A stretch of 33,527 nucleotides of DNA from a virus. Position numbers and translations under genes: made by a program. Location: the IMG/VR virus record IMGVR_UViG_3300025520_000130, positions 1-33,527 of that record, one strand, 5' to 3'. The notes below the pieces were generated by a model. The model saw only the letters and a list, made by a program, of their open reading frames with translations. It did no database searches and was not told where the DNA came from. Shown piece after piece: positions 16,277 through 24,124 of this stretch (positions are counted from its first letter, which is position 1; every line of letters begins with the position of its first letter).

Positions 16277-17752
16277 ATGGACATCTATCTTCACGGCGTG
16301 GAAACGATCGAGCAGAACAACGGGCCGCGCCCGGTCTCGACGATCGACACCGGCGTCATCGGGCTGGTCGGCACCGCGCCGGACGCCAACGACACGCTCT
16401 GGCCGCTCAACACGCCGATCCCGGTCTACGGCAGCAACGGCGCCGTCCAGGGCCTGGGTAACACCGGCACGCTGAAGGACGCGATCGACGGCATCTTCGA
16501 TCAGGCGACCCGCGTCTCGCAGACCATCCTGGTGGTGCGCGTCGAGGAAGGCGAGGACATCACCGAGACGATGGCCAACATCATCGGCAGCTCGACCGGC
16601 TACACCGGCCTGCATGCGCTGCGCCGGGCACCGGATCTGCACAACCTGCGGCCCAAGCTGTTCTGCGCGCCGGGCTTCACCAGCCAGCGGCCCACCGACG
16701 GCATCTCCGGGATCGCGGTCTCCGACGGCGGCTCCGGCTACACCGAGGCTCCGGCGGTCACCATCACCCGCGGCGCGGGCGACACCACCGGGTTCGGAGC
16801 AACGGCGGTCGCGATCATCGACAGCGAGACCGGCAAGGTTTCCGAGGTGGTGCTGACCAACCCGGGTGCCGGCTACACGACCGCGCCGACGATCGCCCTC
16901 ACCGGCGGCGACGGCACCGGGGCGACGGCGACCGCGACCGTGGGCACGGTGGCCAACCCGGTCACGATGGAGCTCCTGACGCTCGCCAACCGCTTCCGCG
17001 GCGGCGTGATCAAGGATGCTCCGGCCACCAGCGCATCGGCCGCCATCACCGACCGCCTGGACTACGACACCGACCGGCTCCTGATCATCGAGCCGATGGT
17101 GAAGGTGTTCAAGGCCGGCGCGGTGGTGTCGCAGCCGGCATCGGCCCGCGTGGCCGGCCTGCAGGCGCGGATCGACTACAGCGAGGGCTTCTGGTTCTCG
17201 CCGTCGAACCACGTCGTCGAGGGCGTGGTCGGGATCTCGCGGACGATCGAGCATTCGATCAACGACCCCGCGGCGGAGTCGCAGCTGCTCAACAAGAACG
17301 CCGTGGCCTGCATCGTCCGCTCGCCGAGCGGCGGCTTCAAGCTGTGGGGTTCGCGGGTTCCGTCGTCGGATTCGCTTCGCCAGTTCTGGTCGGTGCGGCG
17401 CGCGCATGACGCCATCATGGACTCGATCGAACTGGCGTCGGAGGTGTTCATCGACAAGCCGTTCGGCCTGCAGGTGCTCGTCGACATCGCCGAGACGGTC
17501 AACAGCGCGCTGCGCCGCTGGCAGGGGCTCGGCGCCACGCTCGGCGGCCGCGTCTGGTTCGACCCGGTGCTCAACACGAAGGAGACCTGGGCGAGCGGAC
17601 ACCTCTACGTGTCCTACGACGCCGAGGGCCCGGCGCCGATCGAGCACATCACCTTCGTGTTCAACCGCAACACCGGCTACTACGGGCAGCTGGCACAGGA
17701 GGCGATCCGAGAGATCGCGCGCCTGTCGAGCGCAGCTCTGCCCGCGGCCTGA
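16277..17752 (+). CDS. Tail sheath protein FI
   Basis: A 491-residue P2 FI-like contractile sheath protein. The N-terminus (FLHG-type start, GVETIEQNNGPRPVSTIDTGVIGLVGTA) and the C-terminal half (RVAGLQARID, SEGFWFSPSNHVVEGV, LNKNAVACIV, KLWGSRVPSSD, GYYGQLAQEAIREI) are diagnostic. Residues about 145-230 are an insertion relative to a plain sheath: two imperfect repeats of a GSGYTEAP...FGATAVAII / GAGYTTAP...GATATATV type. Such glycine/tyrosine beta repeats should be exposed on the outer face. AGGAGAG precedes the ATG. A terminator lies upstream, so a promoter for the block sheath-tube-E should lie between 16228 and 16260, but I cannot define it. Confidence 0.94.
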   Translation: MDIYLHGVETIEQNNGPRPVSTIDTGVIGLVGTAPDANDTLWPLNTPIPVYGSNGAVQGLGNTGTLKDAIDGIFDQATRVSQTILVVRVEEGEDITETMANIIGSSTGYTGLHALRRAPDLHNLRPKLFCAPGFTSQRPTDGISGIAVSDGGSGYTEAPAVTITRGAGDTTGFGATAVAIIDSETGKVSEVVLTNPGAGYTTAPTIALTGGDGTGATATATVGTVANPVTMELLTLANRFRGGVIKDAPATSASAAITDRLDYDTDRLLIIEPMVKVFKAGAVVSQPASARVAGLQARIDYSEGFWFSPSNHVVEGVVGISRTIEHSINDPAAESQLLNKNAVACIVRSPSGGFKLWGSRVPSSDSLRQFWSVRRAHDAIMDSIELASEVFIDKPFGLQVLVDIAETVNSALRRWQGLGATLGGRVWFDPVLNTKETWASGHLYVSYDAEGPAPIEHITFVFNRNTGYYGQLAQEAIREIARLSSAALPAA

Positions 17753-17780
17753 TCTCACGCACAAATAGGAGACCAAACCC

Positions 17781-18290
17781 ATGCGGCACATTCTGCAGGG
17801 CTTCACCATGTTCCTCGACGGGCTGGACTTCGGCATCGACACCGAAGAGGTGGATCTGCCGATCCCCACCCCCGTCATGCAGGAATACCGCGGCGGCGGC
17901 ATGGACCTCGGCGTCAACCAGCCGATGGCGGCCATCGAAGCGCTCGAGGTCACGGTCAAGATGGCGGGGCACAACCCCGACATCATGGGGCGCCTGGCGC
18001 TCGGACCGGGCCAGACGACCCGCATCACCTTCCGGGGCGCGGTCCTGTCGGAAGGCTCCGGCCTCTACATCCCGCACATCTGCATCGTGGAGGGCAGCCC
18101 GAACGGCGGCTCCCGCGATCGCTGGCAGCGCGGCGAGAAGAGCGGGCTGGAGTTCGTCGTGAATGGCGTCCGCTACTTCCGCTACGAGGCGGACGCGCGG
18201 GTCATCCATGAGCTTCAGGCCTGGCCGCCGAAGCGCATCGTCAACGGCGTCAACCAGCTCGCCGGCATCAACGCAGCGCTCGGCTACTGA
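17781..18290 (+). CDS. Tail tube protein FII
   Basis: A 169-residue P2 FII-like major tail tube protein. It begins with the family-typical MRHILQGFTMFLDGLDFGIDTEEVDLPIP and shows the strand pattern EYRGGGMDLGVNQPMAAIEALEVTVKM. TTRITFRGAV and the C-terminal VRYFRYEADARVIHELQAWPPKRIVNGVNQ are also typical. It polymerises inside the sheath to form the channel for DNA. AGGAG precedes the ATG. Length matches P2 FII. Confidence 0.93.
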   Translation: MRHILQGFTMFLDGLDFGIDTEEVDLPIPTPVMQEYRGGGMDLGVNQPMAAIEALEVTVKMAGHNPDIMGRLALGPGQTTRITFRGAVLSEGSGLYIPHICIVEGSPNGGSRDRWQRGEKSGLEFVVNGVRYFRYEADARVIHELQAWPPKRIVNGVNQLAGINAALGY

Positions 18291-18322
18291 CAGCCGGGCA
18301 AACCCCACAAGGAGAGTGGATC

Positions 18323-18748
18323 ATGAACACAGTCGTGAGGGCCGCGAGGCCCGAGGAGATCGCGAAGGTGGAAGCACAGAAGCAGGCGGAGTCGGAGGTG
18401 GCGAGCAAGCCGACCCCGGCTCCGGCCCGCCTGGTCGAGCGGCCCGGCAAGGAGCGCGAGAGCGTCCTCGAGCTGGAGTACCCCGTCGATTACGACGGCA
18501 CCGTCTACGAAACCCTGACCCTGAAGCGGCTGCGCGGGAGCGACTTCTCCGCGCTGGCGAACATGAAGGGAGACGAGGAAGAGGTGGCGCTCGCCGTGCT
18601 CATGACGGGCGCGCCGCGCGAGGTCATCAAGGCGCTCGACGGCGACGACTTCGTCGAGCTGCAGGAGGCCGTCCAGGCTTTTCTGCCGCGGAAACTGCGG
18701 ATGGCGGCCGGGCAGCTTTCCGAGACTGGCCAGAATACGCAGCGGTAG
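18323..18748 (+). CDS. Tail assembly chaperone E
   Basis: A 141-residue P2 gpE-type tail assembly protein, thought to wrap the tape measure during tail assembly. The first 50 residues are a charged, Ala/Pro-rich leader. The core (residues about 52-120) has YDGTVYETLTLKRLRGSDFSAL, then LMTGAPREVIKALDGDDFVELQEAVQAFL, the usual family layout of strand pair and helices. AAGGAGAG precedes the ATG. The last 20 residues of this frame are probably replaced in a fraction of products by the E' extension through a -1 frameshift near 18680. Confidence 0.85.
   Translation: MNTVVRAARPEEIAKVEAQKQAESEVASKPTPAPARLVERPGKERESVLELEYPVDYDGTVYETLTLKRLRGSDFSALANMKGDEEEVALAVLMTGAPREVIKALDGDDFVELQEAVQAFLPRKLRMAAGQLSETGQNTQR
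18679..18685 (+). promoter_or_regulatory. Candidate -1 frameshift site for E to E'
   Basis: The E codons GCT TTT CTG at 18677-18685 contain four T in a row (18679-18682). A tRNA-Phe on TTT could slip back one base and still pair with TTT, after which reading continues TCT in the E' frame. A short stem, CCGC (18686-18689) with GCGG (18697-18700), and CTGCC (18683-18687) with GGCAG (18711-18715), are possible stimulators. The slip site is weaker than the T-TTT-TTG of P2, so the exact position is uncertain, although a shift somewhere in the overlap is well supported by the missing E' start codon. Confidence 0.45.
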
Positions 18749-18912
18749 TCGCGCACGTCCTGCACTTCAGCAGGGCCGATCTTCTCGACATGGAGTTCCC
18801 CGAACTCGTCGAGGTCTGGTATCCCCAGGCCACGAAGATCTTCGCGCAGACGCAGCAGCAGAGCGTCGAAAACCTAGCGAGGATCCTCCATGTCGGTTTC
18901 AAAGGCCGCTAA
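18682..18912 (+). CDS. Frameshift extension E' (GpE family)
   Basis: About 76 codons in the -1 frame relative to E, joined to E residue 120 if slippage occurs at 18680-18682, giving a protein of about 196 residues. The middle, VVAHVLHFSRADLLDMEFPELVEVWYPQA, matches the short GpE-type tail protein of P2 (an aliphatic/His start, then L..M...EL..W). No ATG, GTG or TTG is suitably placed before this conserved part; the first in-frame ATG is inside it. So it must be made by frameshifting, as with P2 E+E'. It overlaps the tape measure start by 23 bases. No separate gene is likely. Confidence 0.72.
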   Translation, partial: SAAETADGGRAAFRDWPEYAAVVAHVLHFSRADLLDMEFPELVEVWYPQATKIFAQTQQQSVENLARILHVGFKGR

Positions 18913-21664
18913 GCTCATCCTGACCCTGGTCGACCAGGTGTCGGGTCCGGCGCAGGCGATCACCGCAGCCCTGACCGGCGTGAACGCGGCGGTTGGCCTG
19001 GCCGGGAAGGCGGCAATGGCGCCCGTGAACGCGGTGGGCAATGCCGCCCGCGAGTTCCGCCGCAGCGCCGGGGACATCACGGTGGCCGGCGGCGCGATCG
19101 CCATGGGCCTCGGGAAGGCCGGCAAGACCATCTACGACATGGAGGACACCCTCAACGAAATCGAGGGCCGCCGCTTCGGCAAGAACGACGTCTTCAATCT
19201 GGCGGACGGGACGGAGATGACCCGGGAGGCGTTCCGTCAGAACGTCACCGACCTGATCTCGGAAATCAACAAGACCTCGCCGCGTCATGCCGGCGAGATC
19301 GCCAAGGCCTACAACCAGCTCGTCCAGGCGGGTCTCACCCACGAGCAGGTTGAGGGTGTCCTGCCAATCGCGATCGACTTCGCGATCGCCGGCAACTACG
19401 ACACCGAGGAAGCCGCCGACAAGCTGACCAACGTCATGACGGCGATGCGGCTGCCGATGGCCACCATGGCCGAGGCCAATTCGTCGGCGCTGCGCGCGGC
19501 CGATGTCATCGCCTACGCCGCGAACCTGACGAACTCGAACGTGGAGCAGATGACCGAGGCATTCAAGTATGCCGCGCCGTCGGCCTCGGCGCTCGGCATT
19601 TCGATCGAAGAGCTGGCGGCGATGTTCCTCATTCAGGCGCGCCGCGGCATCAAGGCGTCGGAGGCCGGCGTGTCGATCAGGGCGATGATGACCCGGATGA
19701 TCCGGCCCACCAACATGGCGCAGGAGGCGTTGGGCCGGTACAACATCGACCTCGCCGACTACCTCGAGAAGTCGCGCGAGATCTCGGCTGCCGACATTTC
19801 CAACGCCCTGGCATTCAACGGCCTGGACGCCAAGGCTGCGGAGGCGGAGGTCCAGAAGATCCTCGACTCCACCGTAGCCACGAGCGAGAAGGTCAAGACG
19901 ATCACCGCCGAGATCATGAAGGCGGTCGGCGACAACAGCACGATGTCCGCCGATCAGATCTCCACCTCGGTGAGCGATATCCTGTTCGGCTTCGGCGAAT
20001 CGCTGGACGTCGAACGGCTGATCGCCGACATGCAGGCGGCCAACATCGCCATGTCCGACTTCTTCCGGATCTTCGACGTCCGCCAGGGCGCGCGCACGCT
20101 GGCGCTCTTCGGCGACGACTTCTCGAAGTGGACCAGCGAGCTCGAAACGAACTCGCAAGGGTTCGCCCAGGCCCTGCGCGAGACGCGCATGGGAGGCGTC
20201 GTCGGCGCGGTGGCTCGAATGAGCGCCGCCATGATCGACCTCTTCCGGGCGGCGGCCGACTCCGGCGTCCTGGACACGGCAACGCGGGCGATCGAGAACT
20301 TCGCCGCTGCCATCAACCGGCTTGGCGAGGTGAACCCGCTGATCCTGGAGCTGGGCACGTACAGCCTCGCGGCCGTCGCCGGCCTGGCAGCATTCGGGTT
20401 CGCGATGACGGGCGTCAGCGCAGCCGCCTCTCTGCTGGTCAACCCCATCACCGCGGCCGCGGCCGCCGTCGGGTATCTGGCCTACCTCAATTGGGATCAG
20501 ATCACCGGGTACGTGCGCGGCTTCGGCGCGGGTGTGCGCGAGGGCATGGGGCCGGAGACTGCCGCGCTCATCGACCGAGCATCCTCGGCGATCGGCGGGC
20601 TCTTCCAGCGTTTCGAGGGCGACGCGGCGGGCCTTGGGGCCAGTCACGGCGCGGGTCTCATGCGCGGCATCGAAACGACGATCGTGCGCACCAGGGAAAT
20701 GATCGCCTCGCTGAAGGAGATCGTGGCCGCGGTGCAGGCCAACCCGGAGTTTCAGGCGACTGTCGACCTGCTGGCCTCGTTCTTCAACACGATGGCGTCG
20801 GCCGGCGGCGCCGCCTGGCGCGTGATCAAGGGTGTGGCGAGCGGGGTGAAGGAGTTCGCGGCGGCGTTCGCCGAGAACCTGGCGCCCGGCTCTGTCGCGG
20901 GCATGCGTGACGGTCTCGTCAGCCTGCTCAACGCCTTCACGGAGGTGAACAACTTCGTCGGAGGGGTCTTCGACAAGATCTACGTGAACTTCGACGAGTC
21001 CGCTGCACGGGCGGGCGCGGCCGCGGCGCGGATGGTGAACTACCTCACCGGGATCGACTGGAGCGGCCATATCCAGCGCTCGATCGACCTGCTGAAAACC
21101 CTGCCCGGCGTGGTGAGCGCGCTGGCGGCCGACCTGCAGGCGCAGGCGGCAGCCTTCTACGCTGCCGGCGTGAGTATGGTGCAGTCCCTGTGGGACGGCG
21201 CCACGGCGAAGTTCGCCGAGTTCATCGAATGGGTGAGGGGGTTGCCCGGCCGCATCCGTGAGGCCTTCGGCAACCTCAACCTCAGCACCGCGATCGGCTT
21301 CACCGGCACGGGCAATGCCGGCAATGCCGGCGGCGCGGCGGCGGCGGGTGCTGCGCTCGGCTCGATGGTGGGAAAGCCGAAGCCCGACGGCGCGCGCGCC
21401 AGCGGCGGCCCGGTGAAAGCGGGCCTCACCTACAAGGTCGGCGAGAACGGCATCGAGCTGTTCACGCCGGCCGTCAACGGCTCGATCACGCCCAACCACA
21501 AGCTGGGCGGCGGCGCGCCGTCGGTCGTCATCAACAACCGCTTCGTTGTCCAGGGTGGCCAGGCCGAGCAGCAGGCGGCGGAGATCTTCCGCCAGCTGGA
21601 GCGTCAGCTCAACCGCTCGGCTCAGATCATCTTCGGCAGCGGCAACGCCTACGGAGAAGCATGA
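18890..21664 (+). CDS. Tail tape measure protein
   Basis: A 924-residue TP901-type tape measure that sets tail length and later helps DNA entry. The N-terminus (AKLILTLVDQVSGPAQAITAALTG) is typical. Residues about 75-330 form the conserved TP901 core (EAADKLTNVMTAM, ANLTNSNVEQMTEAFKYAAPSASALG, EAGVSIRAMMTRM). Hydrophobic segments occur at about residues 490-530. The 800s have a Gly/Ala-rich spacer with repeated GNAGNAGG, then a C-terminal GLTYKVGENGIELFTPAVNGSI motif common in these proteins. The ATG lies within the E' frame and follows GAGG. Since tail length scales with this protein, the tail should be roughly the length of the P2 tail or slightly longer. Confidence 0.94.
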   Translation: MSVSKAAKLILTLVDQVSGPAQAITAALTGVNAAVGLAGKAAMAPVNAVGNAAREFRRSAGDITVAGGAIAMGLGKAGKTIYDMEDTLNEIEGRRFGKNDVFNLADGTEMTREAFRQNVTDLISEINKTSPRHAGEIAKAYNQLVQAGLTHEQVEGVLPIAIDFAIAGNYDTEEAADKLTNVMTAMRLPMATMAEANSSALRAADVIAYAANLTNSNVEQMTEAFKYAAPSASALGISIEELAAMFLIQARRGIKASEAGVSIRAMMTRMIRPTNMAQEALGRYNIDLADYLEKSREISAADISNALAFNGLDAKAAEAEVQKILDSTVATSEKVKTITAEIMKAVGDNSTMSADQISTSVSDILFGFGESLDVERLIADMQAANIAMSDFFRIFDVRQGARTLALFGDDFSKWTSELETNSQGFAQALRETRMGGVVGAVARMSAAMIDLFRAAADSGVLDTATRAIENFAAAINRLGEVNPLILELGTYSLAAVAGLAAFGFAMTGVSAAASLLVNPITAAAAAVGYLAYLNWDQITGYVRGFGAGVREGMGPETAALIDRASSAIGGLFQRFEGDAAGLGASHGAGLMRGIETTIVRTREMIASLKEIVAAVQANPEFQATVDLLASFFNTMASAGGAAWRVIKGVASGVKEFAAAFAENLAPGSVAGMRDGLVSLLNAFTEVNNFVGGVFDKIYVNFDESAARAGAAAARMVNYLTGIDWSGHIQRSIDLLKTLPGVVSALAADLQAQAAAFYAAGVSMVQSLWDGATAKFAEFIEWVRGLPGRIREAFGNLNLSTAIGFTGTGNAGNAGGAAAAGAALGSMVGKPKPDGARASGGPVKAGLTYKVGENGIELFTPAVNGSITPNHKLGGGAPSVVINNRFVVQGGQAEQQAAEIFRQLERQLNRSAQIIFGSGNAYGEA

Positions 21665-22164
21665 TGCTCATGGCCTGGGGACCGTTCCGGTTCACCGTCC
21701 CGAACTATTCGGTCGAGACGATCCGGCGGACCATCCAGCCGCGTGTCGAGGCTCAGCCGGTCATCCGCGCCACGCCGCCGGTGCACCGGCTGGGACCCGG
21801 CAACGAAGCCATCGTGCTCGAGTCGACCTTCCACCCGCGGCACCTCAACGGCCGCGGGCTGGCGCAGCTGGCGGGCGTGCGCCAGGCGGTGAACGCGCTC
21901 ACGCCGATGATGCTCGCCCATATCAACGGGGCGGGCATCAACATCTTCGGTGTGTGGATCGCCACGTCGATCGAGGACGAGCAGACCCTGCTCGATACCG
22001 CCGGCACGCCGCAGGCGGTCACGACTTCGCTCAACCTCATGCAGTATGGGGGAGGCGGGGCGCGGGGCGCGGCGCTTTCGGCTGTGCTGGGGGCGGCGAA
22101 CTTCGGCGCGTCTCTCACCGCCGGGCCGCTCAGCCTCGGCGTTCGGGTGGGGATCGGTTTCTGA
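21661..22164 (+). CDS. Tail protein U
   Basis: A 167-residue P2 gpU-like tail protein. The N-terminus MAWGPFRFTVPNYSVETI and the central LGPGNEAIVLESTFHPRHLNGRGLAQLAGVRQAV match the family layout, where a WGxFxF start and a G-rich middle segment are usual. The last 30 residues are Gly/Ala-rich and may be a membrane- or tube-contacting tail. Order T-U-D is the same as in P2. The ATG overlaps the tape measure stop. Confidence 0.88.
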   Translation: MMLMAWGPFRFTVPNYSVETIRRTIQPRVEAQPVIRATPPVHRLGPGNEAIVLESTFHPRHLNGRGLAQLAGVRQAVNALTPMMLAHINGAGINIFGVWIATSIEDEQTLLDTAGTPQAVTTSLNLMQYGGGGARGAALSAVLGAANFGASLTAGPLSLGVRVGIGF

Positions 22165-23156
22165 TGCCGGTCCCCGTCTTCTTCCTCAGCGCGAACGGCC
22201 AGGACGTGACGGCCAATTTCGCGGGCATCAACATGTCGATGACGATCACCGACGGCGAGGGGCTGAAGGCTGATACGCTCCAGCTGCAGCTCGACGACGT
22301 CGACGGCTCCATCATCGCCCCGGAGACCGGAGCGATCCTCAACCCGGTCGGCGGCTACGAGGGCAATCTGCGCGACTTCGGCCTGTTCATCGTCGACTCG
22401 GTGGCCTTCGCCGGGTGGCCGCAGACGATCACGGTCAACGCCAAGTCGGTCGCGGCCAAGTCGCTCGCCAAGCAGCGAGAGCCGAAAGCCTACCGCAAGG
22501 AGGAGTACCCCACCTACGGCGACATCTTCGGCGAGGTGGCCGGCAAGGTCGGCCTGCAGCTGGAGATGGCCGGCGAGCTGAAGAGCCTGCCGAACCCCTA
22601 CGAAGCGCAGGCCGAGGAGGACGGGCTCGAGTTCCTGACCCGGCTCGGCGCCAAGATCAACGCGGCCGTCACGGTGAAGAGCCAGCGGCTGGTCGTCGTG
22701 GTGAAGGGCAAGGGGCAGAGCGCCAGCGGCGGCGCACTCGACGTGCTGGTCGTGTCGCCCGGCATCAACCTTATCAGCTACACCGTGACGGAGGCCGACG
22801 AGCCGAAGCACGGCGAGGTCGAGGCCACCTACTACGACCGCGCCAAGAACGAGCGGAAGACGGTCTCCGAGTCGACGGGACTCGAGGGGCCGAAGCTGCT
22901 CCTGCGATCTCCCTTCAGCGAGGAGGGGGAGGCTAAGCGCGCAGCCAGGGCGAAAGCCGAGGAGCTGAAGCGGATCCAGGCGACCGCGTCCTTCGAGATC
23001 GACGGCGCGCCCTTCGCGCAGGCGGAAGCCTATGCCGAGGTCAGCGGGTGCCGGCCGCGTGTCGACGGCCGCTGGCGCATCAAGACCGCGACGCACAATT
23101 TCTCGGCGACCGGTCCCTACACCACGTCGCTCGAGTGCGAGACGCCCACCGAGTGA
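22164..23156 (+). CDS. Tail hub protein D (P2 late control D family)
   Basis: A 330-residue P2 gpD-type protein. In databases it is often called a late control protein, but its structural role is the tail hub to which spike V binds. ATG 22164 overlaps the U stop; the frame is open further upstream but that part overlaps the tape measure and U. Typical parts are FFLSANGQDVTANFAGI, DTLQLQLDD, YPTYGDIFGEVAGKVGLQLEMA, ANAYEAQ-like NPYEAQAEEDGLEFLTRLGAKINA, and the C-terminal RWRIKTATHNFSATGPYTTSLECE. The gene is intact. Confidence 0.92.
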   Translation: MPVPVFFLSANGQDVTANFAGINMSMTITDGEGLKADTLQLQLDDVDGSIIAPETGAILNPVGGYEGNLRDFGLFIVDSVAFAGWPQTITVNAKSVAAKSLAKQREPKAYRKEEYPTYGDIFGEVAGKVGLQLEMAGELKSLPNPYEAQAEEDGLEFLTRLGAKINAAVTVKSQRLVVVVKGKGQSASGGALDVLVVSPGINLISYTVTEADEPKHGEVEATYYDRAKNERKTVSESTGLEGPKLLLRSPFSEEGEAKRAARAKAEELKRIQATASFEIDGAPFAQAEAYAEVSGCRPRVDGRWRIKTATHNFSATGPYTTSLECETPTE

Positions 23157-23163
23157 GGCCACC

Positions 23164-23409
23164 ATGCGAGAACGATACCTGACGGCCGCCGATGGTTCGG
23201 TGGCCTATGTGAGCGTCGACGGCGACATGGTCGACCTCATCGCCCACGTCTACTACGGCAGCCACCTCGGCAATACCGAAAGGGTCTACGACGCGAACCC
23301 GGGCCTGTCGGCCCGCGGCCCTGTCCTGCCCGCGGGTGTCGTCGTCAAGCTCCCCGAACTCCCCGTGAAGGCGGCCACGGCCAAGCCGTTCCGTCGCCTG
23401 TGGGATTGA
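23164..23409 (+). CDS. Tail protein X, LysM-like
   Basis: An 81-residue P2 gpX-like protein with a LysM-like fold: GDMVDLIAHVYYG, then NTERVYDANPGLSARGPVLPAGVVVKLPEL, the usual strand-helix-helix-strand pattern. It is thought to help assemble or stabilise the hub. The order U-D-X differs from P2, where X lies in the head-proximal region near the lysis genes. It is the last conserved tail gene; a large hairpin and the variable fibre cassette follow. Confidence 0.88.
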   Translation: MRERYLTAADGSVAYVSVDGDMVDLIAHVYYGSHLGNTERVYDANPGLSARGPVLPAGVVVKLPELPVKAATAKPFRRLWD

Positions 23410-23419
23410 GACGTCGCGA

Positions 23420-23484
23420 CTGCAGCGCGACCAGCCCGGCCGCTCCAATTCTCCTCCCTGGGGCGGCCGGGCGCACCTCTGCAG
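23420..23484. repeat. Long hairpin at the tail/fibre boundary
   Basis: A 13-bp stem with one G-T pair (23434-23446 with 23460-23472) closes a 13-nt loop. CTGCAG at 23420-23425 and 23479-23484 extends the symmetry. No T-tract follows on the + strand, so it is not a standard terminator. It lies in the only sizeable gap between the conserved tail and the fibre cassette. It may be an mRNA processing or stabilising structure or a site of past recombination. Confidence 0.6.
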
Positions 23485-23517
23485 CAAGAACGAAACCCCA
23501 CATCACCGGAGGCGACC

Positions 23518-23883
23518 TTGCAAATCCGTTTCCCGAACGTCGAGCCGATCCGGCCCGGCTACGAGGGGCCGCCGATCCGCATTCGGTACTCCGCGCCGTT
23601 CTATGCGGCCGAGCAGCTGGCGACCGGCAGGCTGGTCGCTCAGTTCCGCCCCTCGGTCGTGGGCGAGATCCTGTTCGAAGCCGACACCGAGGACGGCTCG
23701 ATCACCCGGGAAGGTGCCGACACGATCGTCATCACGATCCCGGGGGCGACCACCGCGAACTTCGCCAGCCTCTCGACGGTGTTCTTCGACTTCGTCCGGA
23801 TCAGCGACGACGGCCGGCGCCGCGTGGTGCCGGGGCAGTGGTCCTGGCCGGTCAAGATGTCGGTGACGCGCAATGTCGAATGA
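23518..23883 (+). CDS. Conserved phage protein before the fibre genes
   Basis: A 121-residue protein starting at TTG with GGAGG six bases upstream. The sequence is beta-rich (RIRYSAPFYAAEQLATGRLVAQFRPSVVGEILFEAD, then GADTIVITIPGATTANFAS, then VFFDFVRISDDGRRRVVPGQWSWPVKMSVTR), which suits an immunoglobulin-like beta sandwich such as seen in BppU-type upper-baseplate adaptors. I do not recognise the family with certainty. Its position at the head of the fibre cassette supports a link between tail and fibres. The stop overlaps the next start. Confidence 0.6.
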   Translation: MQIRFPNVEPIRPGYEGPPIRIRYSAPFYAAEQLATGRLVAQFRPSVVGEILFEADTEDGSITREGADTIVITIPGATTANFASLSTVFFDFVRISDDGRRRVVPGQWSWPVKMSVTRNVE

Positions 23884-24124
23884 TGGTGTCGCGATCTTCT
23901 TCGAGCCCGTGGTCGAGGCCACGCTCGAGGTCGGCGCGGGCACGGCCATCTTCGCAGGCGCCTCGCCGATCGGGAGCATTCCCCCCACCGTGGTCGATCC
24001 GGCACCAGCGATCGTGCCGGGTCCGCCTGGGCCGCCCGGACAGGGTGGGCCGCCCGGACCTCCGGGCCCTCCGGGGCCTGAAGCTGACCTCTCATCCCTC
24101 GTAATCGATGGTGGATTTTTCTGA
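23873..24124 (+). CDS. Collagen-like fibre protein
   Basis: An 83-residue protein. Residues 50-70 are seven unbroken Gly-X-Y triplets, most of them GPP, which should form a collagen-type triple helix. Before it is a hydrophobic strand region; after it the ending DLSSLVIDGGFF resembles the ending DGVTIDGGTF of the next fibre protein, so the C-terminal tip may be a shared trimer cap. The ATG overlaps the previous stop by 11 bases and its stop overlaps the next ATG. It probably forms a short trimeric rod at or near the baseplate. Collagen-like phage fibres are known, but a free-standing one this small is unusual. Confidence 0.72.
   Translation: MSNDGVAIFFEPVVEATLEVGAGTAIFAGASPIGSIPPTVVDPAPAIVPGPPGPPGQGGPPGPPGPPGPEADLSSLVIDGGFF

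Noticed and set aside
18899-21499. 866-codon open frame on the - strand opposite the tape measure gene
   Set aside because: It mirrors the codon pattern of the real gene; the translation is Arg/His/Asp-rich without domains. The same holds for the other long minus-strand frames.
23434-23472. Intrinsic terminator after gene X
   Set aside because: The stem is strong but no T-tract follows it.
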